DNA of 10,850 bases, taken from contig JAGLSM010000031.1 of NCBI GenBank assembly GCA_023135745.1, positions 1 through 10,850 of the forward strand, read 5' to 3'. Below are positions 6,363 through 10,850 of this stretch, piece by piece. This stretch comes from Spirochaetota bacterium (GTDB lineage: Bacteria; Spirochaetota; JAGLSM01). The position numbers and the translations under genes are program-made. The notes under the pieces are model-generated. The model was not told the DNA's origin and made no database searches. It saw only the letters and a list, made by a program, of their open reading frames with translations. Each line of letters begins with the position of its first letter. Positions within the stretch are counted from its first letter, which is position 1.

Positions 6363-6653
6363 TTATTTCAAACCAAGACTTTTGGCTATGTTTTCTGATA
6401 AGGCTTTAAGAACCTCACCATCATTAAGATAATTTGGATCATTTATCTTAGCCTTAAGCTCATTGACTCTATCGGTACGTATATCAGGAGAAGCTTTTGC
6501 AATTTCTTTATACTTCTCTACCTCTGCTTTAAAAAGAGCTTCTTTGGATAAAGAAACAGTATCTTTTCCAACAATAGACGAAGCCTTTTGTACAGGAGCC
6601 TTCTTTCCAGGTTTGTTAATCTTGTTGAGTCCATTGATTCTATCAATATTCAT
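6363..6653 (-). CDS. flgM: Negative regulator of flagellin synthesis (anti-sigma-28 factor FlgM)
   Basis: 96 residues, the usual length. FlgM binds the flagellar sigma factor FliA and is exported through the completed hook-basal body, which releases late-gene transcription. Visible features: the N-terminal M-N-I-D-R-I-N start, a Lys-rich flexible N-terminal half, D-T-V-S-L-S-K-E-A at 31-39, and the C-terminal sigma-binding pattern P-D-I-R-x-D-R-V-N-E-L-K-A-K-I (56-70). This is followed by N-D-P-N-Y-L-N-D, where proteobacterial proteins have a short G-x-Y turn. The start is supported by a strong AAAGGAG (6660-6666) with 6-base spacing. It is not in a flagellar operon here: it sits between rsmI and an alcohol dehydrogenase homologue. 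It shows that the organism probably builds flagella. Confidence 0.88.
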   Translation of the reverse strand: MNIDRINGLNKINKPGKKAPVQKASSIVGKDTVSLSKEALFKAEVEKYKEIAKASPDIRTDRVNELKAKINDPNYLNDGEVLKALSENIAKSLGLK

Positions 6654-6678
6654 GATGAACTCCTTTCCATTACTACTT

Positions 6679-6705
6679 ATATCGGTAATTCAAGCACTAA
6701 TTATG
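6679..6705 (-). promoter_or_regulatory. Candidate sigma-28 (FliA) promoter for flgM
   Basis: On the minus strand ACCGATAT (6679-6686) matches the flagellar sigma-28 -10 element GCCGATAA at 6 of 8 positions. The 8-mer 11 bases upstream (6698-6705, CATAATTA) matches TAAAGTTT at only 4 of 8. A start about 7 bases downstream would leave a leader of roughly 19 bases carrying the strong flgM ribosome-binding site. The position is sensible because flgM is commonly a late, sigma-28-dependent gene. The -35 match is poor, so the call is tentative. Confidence 0.27.
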
Positions 6706-7394
6706 AGCTTTTTTTCAACATTTTTAAGGTTAATTATAACAGTAAATTCACCTTTTTCTTTAAAATTCGCCTCAATCATATCAGAAACCGGGGCATTTAG
6801 ATACTCTTCATAGGTCTTTGTCATTTCCCTTGCTATAAAAACCTCAACATTGCCGTATACCTGCAGTATATCCTTTAAAAATGCCCTTATTCGAAAAGGA
6901 GACTCATAACATACTACAGTCTGAGCCAGATCCATGACTCTCATAAGTTCACGGCGCCTTCTTGACGACTTTGGAGACAAAAAACCCGCGAAATAAACCT
7001 TGTTTGAGCCAAACCCTGAAACACTAAGCGCAGCTGCAATAGCCGAAGGTCCGGGTACCGGTATCACCTTAATTCCATTTTCACGGCAGGTTCTTACAAT
7101 ATCTGCCCCCGGATCCGAAATCCCTGGAGTACCCCCGTCAGTTACAAGCGCGATACTAAGACCTTCTTGAAGTTTTCTAACCAGCATTTCTTCTTTCTTA
7201 AGTTTATTGTAAGAATGATAACTAGTCAACGGCTTTTTAATATTTAGAAATTTCATAAGGTGACCTGTCTGTCTGGTATCTTCACAGGCCAGAAGATCGG
7301 CTGCTTTTAAAACTTCAACAGCCCGATAACTTATATCCTTAAAATTACCAATTGGTGTTGCTATAATGTAGAGGGTCCCTTTTGATTTATCCAT
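6690..7394 (-). CDS. rsmI: 16S rRNA (cytidine-1402 2'-O)-methyltransferase
   Basis: 234 residues of the SAM-dependent tetrapyrrole-methylase fold. RsmI methylates the ribose of C1402 in the decoding centre of 16S rRNA. Family motifs in order: T-P-I-G-N (13-17), C-E-D-T-R (37-41), T-D-G-G-T-P-G-I-S-D-P-G (85-96), P-V-P-G-P-S-A (112-118), Y-E-S-P-F-R (163-168), R-E-M-T-K (189-193) and K-G-E-F-T-V-I-I (214-221). It is about 50 residues shorter than the E. coli protein and stops just after the catalytic fold, so the small C-terminal domain is absent; the catalytic part is intact. The ATG has a good GGAAGG ribosome-binding site 7 bases upstream. It lies 144 bases from folD, so it may have its own promoter, although I could not identify one. 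flgM follows after 36 bases. Confidence 0.94.
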   Translation of the reverse strand: MDKSKGTLYIIATPIGNFKDISYRAVEVLKAADLLACEDTRQTGHLMKFLNIKKPLTSYHSYNKLKKEEMLVRKLQEGLSIALVTDGGTPGISDPGADIVRTCRENGIKVIPVPGPSAIAAALSVSGFGSNKVYFAGFLSPKSSRRRRELMRVMDLAQTVVCYESPFRIRAFLKDILQVYGNVEVFIAREMTKTYEEYLNAPVSDMIEANFKEKGEFTVIINLKNVEKKLIISA

Positions 7395-7433
7395 TTATAT
7401 ACCTTCCCTTATTGAAAATATTGGGATATGTGT

Positions 7434-7533
7434 ATGCCAGGTACACGATGTACCGCATGCCGGATTTGACAAGGATGTCAAAAATACGGCCTAGTAAATG
7501 ATATAGTCATTAGATAGCGAAGCGTCTAAGTGA
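7434..7533. repeat. Cluster of stem-loops in the folD-rsmI gap
   Basis: The 144-base gap (7395-7538) holds four inverted repeats. (a) 7434-7458: GGTACA / CGA / TGTACC, extended outward by ATGC/GCAT with a 2-base bulge. (b) 7459-7490: TTTGACA / AGGA / TGTCAAA inside GCCG/CGGC. (c) 7497-7511: AATGA / TATAG / TCATT. (d) 7507-7533: UCA-UUAGA pairing with UCUAA-UGA around a short GC stem, which overlaps (c), so the two are alternatives. In addition GGATTTGA (7462-7469) is inverted as TCAAATCC at 7539-7546, across the folD stop codon. No T-run follows any stem in either direction, so a standard terminator is unlikely. The density suggests a palindromic repeat unit or a structured 3' region of the folD transcript. 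Confidence 0.55.
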
Positions 7534-7538
7534 CAGAA

Positions 7539-8411
7539 TCAAATCCTTGTTGGTATATTCTGAAGATTGTACGCTCTCAATGTATTTTCAAGAAGCATTG
7601 CAATTGTCATAACACCAACACCGCCCGGTACCGGCGTTATATATTCACATTTTTTTATTACTGTATCATAATCAACATCACCAACGATTCTGTAACCCTT
7701 TTTACTATCAGGGTCTTCTACCCTGTTTATCCCGACGTCAATCACTACAGCACCTTTTTTAACCATATCCGACGTTATAAAATTAGGTTTTCCAACAGCT
7801 GCAACAAGTATATCCGCTTTTTTTGTTTCTTCCCGGATATTTGCCGTTCGTGAGTGGCATATGGTTATAGTTGCATGTCTTGATAATAAAAGAATAGACA
7901 GAGGCTTTCCGACAATATTACTCCTTCCGACAACAACAGCTCTCTTTTCGTGGATATGAATACCATAATAGTCAAGAAGTACAATAACTCCCGCAGGTGT
8001 ACATGGTAAAAAAACCGGATCACCGGCCATAAGCCGTCCGAGATTGTACGGGTGAAAACAATCTACATCCTTCTGAGGGTCAACCGCTTCGATAACAGCT
8101 TCCTCAGAAATATGAGCGGGAAGAGGAACCTGAACAAGAATTCCATTTACACTTTTATTTTTATTCACCTTGTTTATCTGCTTAATAAGATCGTTTTGTG
8201 ATATATCCCCAGGTAACTGAGTAATTATAGAATCAAACCCGTTTTCATCACATCTCTTTTTTTTCATATTTACATAGATCCTGGACGAGGGATCATCCCC
8301 TACTAAAAACACTGCAATACAGGGTTTTTTATCAAGTTTGGAAACATCATCCTTAAGTTTTTGGAAAATTTGACCGGCAACCATACGTCCGTCAATAATT
8401 TTAGAGTCCAT
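7539..8411 (-). CDS. folD: Bifunctional methylenetetrahydrofolate dehydrogenase / methenyltetrahydrofolate cyclohydrolase
   Basis: 290 residues, full length. The enzyme converts 5,10-methylene-THF to 10-formyl-THF through methenyl-THF, supplying one-carbon units for purines and initiator formyl-Met. Catalytic residues are visible: Y46 and K50 in S-R-I-Y-V-N-M-K, Q94 in G-I-L-V-Q-V-P-L-P, and D117 in K-D-V-D. The dinucleotide-binding segment V-V-V-G-R-S-N-I-V-G-K-P is at 159-170. Two signature positions differ from the usual form: K-D-V-D-C-F-H, where Gly normally follows the Asp, and P-V-P-G-G-V-G-V-M-T, where Pro normally precedes M-T. The gene starts 3 bases after the ackA stop. Its GGAAG ribosome-binding site (8421-8425, 9-base spacing) lies in the last Lys/Arg codons of ackA, so translation is probably coupled. 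Confidence 0.96.
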   Translation of the reverse strand: MDSKIIDGRMVAGQIFQKLKDDVSKLDKKPCIAVFLVGDDPSSRIYVNMKKKRCDENGFDSIITQLPGDISQNDLIKQINKVNKNKSVNGILVQVPLPAHISEEAVIEAVDPQKDVDCFHPYNLGRLMAGDPVFLPCTPAGVIVLLDYYGIHIHEKRAVVVGRSNIVGKPLSILLLSRHATITICHSRTANIREETKKADILVAAVGKPNFITSDMVKKGAVVIDVGINRVEDPDSKKGYRIVGDVDYDTVIKKCEYITPVPGGVGVMTIAMLLENTLRAYNLQNIPTRI

Positions 8412-8414
8412 TTG

Positions 8415-9620
8415 TTATTTCTTCCTTTTTTTAAGCATATTGGCGGTATCCCGGGCAATAACCAGTTCTTCGTTTGTTGATATTACCAATATTTTTATTT
8501 TTGAATCATTACCGGATATAAAACCCTCACCTGTTATCGATTTATTTTTTCTTTTATCTATTTTTATTCCCATAAATTCCAGGTTTGATAATGAATTTTC
8601 CCTGACATAGGCGCTGTTTTCCCCTATGCCGGCAGTAAAAATAATCGCGTCAGCCCCCCCCATAGCTCCCAGATACCCGCATATATATTTCTTTAAACGG
8701 TAAACAAGAATACTAATTGCAAGTTGGGCTCTTTTATCTCCCTTTTTCATACTTTCTGTAAGCTCTCTCATATCATTTGTATTGCCGGAGATACCTAAAA
8801 GTCCGCTATGCTTATTTAACATGGAATTTGCTTCATGTACAGTCAATTCTTCTTTTGATATTATGTGTAAAATAATGGCAGGATCAAGATCTCCTGATCT
8901 GCTGCCCATAATAAGCCCTTCCAGCGGAGTAAATCCCATTGAAGTATCTATACTTTTTCCATTTTTTATCGCGCAAATACTGGAGCCGTTCCCAAGATGA
9001 CAGGTTATTACCGATGTATTTTTTAAAGGTTTGCCAAGCATTTTAGCGGCCCGCTCAGCAACAAAACGGTGTGATGTACCGTGAAAGCCGTATCGCCTTA
9101 TCTTATGACGCGTATACATTACATAAGGAAGAGCATATATATAGGCATAATCCGGCATAGTCTGATGAAAAGCTGTATCAAAAACGGCAATATTGGGGAC
9201 ATCAGGCAGAAGTTTCATACACACCAATATACCCTGCAAATTCGCGGGATTATGAAGCGGAGCAAGTTCCATACACTCTCTTATTTCTGAAATAACACCA
9301 TCGTCAATAAGAACCGATTCGGTAAATTTTTCCCCCCCGTGAACAACTCTATGACCTATAGCAGCAATACCATCGATACTTTTAAGAATATTATGGTCGG
9401 GATTAGTTATGGATTTTATAACATATGTCAGAGCATCAGTATGATCAAATATCTGATAAACTTCTTTGAAGCGTTCATTTTTTCCAATTTCATAAGAAAA
9501 AATCGCCTCATTACCGCCGATCTTTTCAACACTGCCCTTTGTAAGACACATGCCCGAACTAATATTAATGAGCTGATATTTTAAGGATGATGATCCGCAG
9601 TTTAAAACGAGAATACTCAT
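8415..9620 (-). CDS. ackA: Acetate kinase
   Basis: 401 residues, normal for the family. It interconverts acetate plus ATP with acetyl phosphate plus ADP in the cytoplasm; with phosphotransacetylase this gives substrate-level ATP from acetyl-CoA. The ASKHA-fold motifs are intact: V-L-N-C-G-S-S-S-L-K-Y at 5-15, G-H-R-V-V-H-G-G-E at 89-97, F-D-T-A-F-H at 147-152, R-Y-G-F-H-G-T-S-H at 176-184, and F-T-A-G-I-G-E-N-S at 328-336. Residues known to matter in the Methanosarcina enzyme fall at the same numbers: N7, S10, S12, R91, D148, H180, R241 and E384. One mild variant is M-G-S-R-S-G-D, where M-G-T-R-S-G-D is usual. An AGGGA-type ribosome-binding site precedes the ATG by about 7 bases. No pta gene is visible nearby. 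folD begins 3 bases after the stop. Confidence 0.97.
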   Translation of the reverse strand: MSILVLNCGSSSLKYQLINISSGMCLTKGSVEKIGGNEAIFSYEIGKNERFKEVYQIFDHTDALTYVIKSITNPDHNILKSIDGIAAIGHRVVHGGEKFTESVLIDDGVISEIRECMELAPLHNPANLQGILVCMKLLPDVPNIAVFDTAFHQTMPDYAYIYALPYVMYTRHKIRRYGFHGTSHRFVAERAAKMLGKPLKNTSVITCHLGNGSSICAIKNGKSIDTSMGFTPLEGLIMGSRSGDLDPAIILHIISKEELTVHEANSMLNKHSGLLGISGNTNDMRELTESMKKGDKRAQLAISILVYRLKKYICGYLGAMGGADAIIFTAGIGENSAYVRENSLSNLEFMGIKIDKRKNKSITGEGFISGNDSKIKILVISTNEELVIARDTANMLKKRKK

Positions 9621-9641
9621 TCTCTATCCCTTATTTGAAGG

Positions 9642-10625
9642 TCATTTTTGTGGTTCAGTAAAAATCATACGGCCTGCCGGTGTCTGAAAAACGCTTGTGA
9701 CTACAACATCAATGGTTTGACTGATATAACTTCGGCCCTTATCCACAACAATCATTGTGCCGTCATCAAGATAAGCTATCCCTTGGTTAGGATCTTTACC
9801 TTCTTTAATGACGGTAACATTCATCTCTTCACCCGGCAGTACTACAGGCTTCAGAGCATTGGTCAACTCATTAATATTGAGAACCTTTACTCCTTTCAGC
9901 TCCGCAATCTTGTTCAGATTAAAATCATTTGTGACTATCATTCCGTTTAAAGACATTGTAAGTTCAAGCAGCTTGCTGTCAACCTCAGGAATTTCAGGAA
10001 AATCCGTATCAGAAATTTTTATAACGCAGTTATCTGACAGCTTCATTTTATTTAAAATATCAAGACCGCGTCTTCCCCTGCTTCTTTTTATCGATTCAGC
10101 TGAATCTGCTATCTGCTGAAGCTCCATCAGGACAAATTGCGGAATTACAAGTATACCGTCAAGAAACCTGGTTTCTACAATATCTGCGATTCTTCCGTCA
10201 ATTATTACACTGGTATCCAATACTTTATACAAGCTTGTATCAGGATTGTTTTTTTTGATATCTACACCAGAAGAAGACATAAAAAACTTAAAAGACAGCG
10301 GATTTTGAAAAAAGTATACAATCGCTGCTGTTATAAAAAATGTATCACTGAGCATTCTTACTATGCCGGTTGAAACAGTAAACCCGTTAATTACTTCAAT
10401 TACAAGCAATGAAATAAACTTGCCTGTAAAAAGACCTGCAATAAGAGATAAAACTTTTTTTCTTGTAAGTTTATTAAGTAAAAAAGCGAAAACAGCTGCA
10501 AGAAAAGCCGCGCCTGAAAATATTAAGGAAGTTATATATTTATTCTGAATACCAATTGCAGGATTCAAAAAATAGCCGGCCGCACCTAAACCCAAAACTA
10601 AAAGTATCAAAATTATTTTCATCAT
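9642..10625 (-). CDS. Membrane-anchored PIN/TRAM domain protein (YacL-like putative RNase)
   Basis: 327 residues. The first 110 or so hold about four hydrophobic segments (roughly 3-20, 31-50, 57-78 and 92-106). A PIN nuclease-like domain follows (about 132-250), and then a TRAM domain (about 265-325), a small beta-barrel linked to RNA binding. The PIN acidic residues are all present: D137 in [12 protein letters not shown]168, D216 and D234 in V-T-N-D. The family signature [10 protein letters not shown] is at 180-189. Domain order and length match Bacillus YacL-type proteins, which are predicted metal-dependent ribonucleases of unclear substrate. The start is one of two adjacent ATGs; the ribosome-binding site is weak. 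The gene follows carD by 43 bases and precedes ackA by 21 bases, so all three are probably co-transcribed. Confidence 0.9.
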   Translation of the reverse strand: MMKIILILLVLGLGAAGYFLNPAIGIQNKYITSLIFSGAAFLAAVFAFLLNKLTRKKVLSLIAGLFTGKFISLLVIEVINGFTVSTGIVRMLSDTFFITAAIVYFFQNPLSFKFFMSSSGVDIKKNNPDTSLYKVLDTSVIIDGRIADIVETRFLDGILVIPQFVLMELQQIADSAESIKRSRGRRGLDILNKMKLSDNCVIKISDTDFPEIPEVDSKLLELTMSLNGMIVTNDFNLNKIAELKGVKVLNINELTNALKPVVLPGEEMNVTVIKEGKDPNQGIAYLDDGTMIVVDKGRSYISQTIDVVVTSVFQTPAGRMIFTEPQK

Positions 10626-10668
10626 TTTTTATCTCGTATGAGTCTGTTTATCATAAAATAACACGGGA

Positions 10669-10850
10669 TTATTTAGCCGCATTGTCTTGTGAATCATCCT
10701 GTGTATCGTTTTTTATTTTCGCTTGTATTTTTTCTATCTTTAATTGACCTTCTTCAAGTTTTTCAGATATTACGTTCTGAATATTTTCATGACTTTTGTT
10801 CTTTTTTAAAGATATTTCCTCAACTAAAAGCTGATAAGCTGTTTCATAGA
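10669..10850 (-). CDS. CarD/CdnL-family transcription regulator, C-terminal part only (5' end outside window)
   Basis: Only the last 60 or so codons lie in the window, ending at a TAA (10669-10671). The visible start of this fragment, around Y-E-T-A-Y-Q-L-L-V-E-E-I-S and then N-V-I-S-E-K-L, resembles the C-terminal helices of CarD/CdnL proteins (pattern A-x-x-L-L-V-x-E-I, then a short helix ending E-x-L). After that comes a charged tail of about 28 residues rich in E, K, D and Q that the family core lacks. CarD proteins bind the RNA polymerase beta subunit and stabilise open complexes at rRNA and other promoters. The next gene, a PIN/TRAM protein 43 bases downstream, is a common partner of carD, which supports the call. 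The N-terminal polymerase-interacting domain is not visible, so this rests on the C-terminal pattern plus context. Confidence 0.7.
   Translation of the reverse strand, partial: YETAYQLLVEEISLKKNKSHENIQNVISEKLEEGQLKIEKIQAKIKNDTQDDSQDNAAK

Noticed and set aside
6690..7394. rsmI as a truncated gene because it is about 50 residues shorter than E. coli RsmI
   Set aside because: All catalytic-fold motifs are present up to the end, and only the variable C-terminal domain is missing.
7476..7482. A perfect -35-like TTGACA on the minus strand in the folD-rsmI gap as a promoter for rsmI
   Set aside because: TTGACA is one arm of a hairpin and nothing like TATAAT lies 16-18 bases downstream of it.
9642..10625. 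Open frames of 60-115 codons on the plus strand opposite pncC/thpR, DUF948, flgM, folD, ackA and the PIN/TRAM gene
   Set aside because: Each is antisense to a clearly conserved protein, has Phe/Ile/Tyr/Cys-rich low-information sequence, and lacks a convincing ribosome-binding site.

Overview
All recognisable genes in this AT-rich window lie on the minus strand, so transcription runs from high to low coordinates. The content is mostly conserved housekeeping genes of a flagellated bacterium. The lineage cannot be fixed from the sequence alone. A spirochaete-like source is my best guess: the FlgM C-terminus carries a D-P-N-Y-L-N-D stretch of the kind I associate with spirochaetal FlgM, and a CarD regulator sits directly before a membrane PIN/TRAM protein. 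That second pairing also occurs in Firmicutes, Deltaproteobacteria and other phyla, so the assignment is tentative.

Layout in transcription order. (1) 10850-7539: the 3' end of a CarD/CdnL-type RNA polymerase-binding regulator, a membrane-anchored PIN/TRAM protein (YacL type), acetate kinase (ackA) and folD, closely packed and probably one operon. (2) 7538-7395: a 144-base gap holding several stem-loops. (3) 7394-6363: rsmI (16S rRNA 2'-O-methyltransferase) and flgM (anti-sigma-28 factor). (4) 6240-5092: an iron-type alcohol dehydrogenase-fold protein whose metal site looks largely replaced. (5) 5091-4760: a 332-base non-coding stretch with two elements, a 144-bp MITE-like unit bounded by 26-bp perfect inverted repeats and a 22-bp perfect palindrome nested in an 8-bp inverted repeat. 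(6) 4759-18: seven tightly packed genes: a S41 carboxyl-terminal processing protease, a DUF6062-type double zinc-motif protein, an unrecognised 292-residue protein, a YtxH-domain protein, a DUF948-like membrane protein, the PncC/CinA C-terminal amidohydrolase and ThpR (RNA 2',3'-cyclic phosphodiesterase).

The gene set covers energy metabolism (AckA), one-carbon metabolism (FolD), NAD salvage (PncC), RNA modification and processing (RsmI, ThpR), envelope maintenance (Ctp, YtxH, DUF948) and flagellar gene timing (FlgM). Stop/start overlaps or gaps of a few bases at several junctions of region 6 imply translational coupling.

I found no CRISPR array, rRNA, tRNA, transposase or obvious defence system. 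The observations most worth a second look are the altered metal-ligand set in the alcohol dehydrogenase homologue, the MITE-like element and palindrome beside it, the stem-loop cluster between folD and rsmI, and the unrecognised 292-residue protein coupled to a duplicated-zinc-motif protein. None of these amounts to a clear new system.
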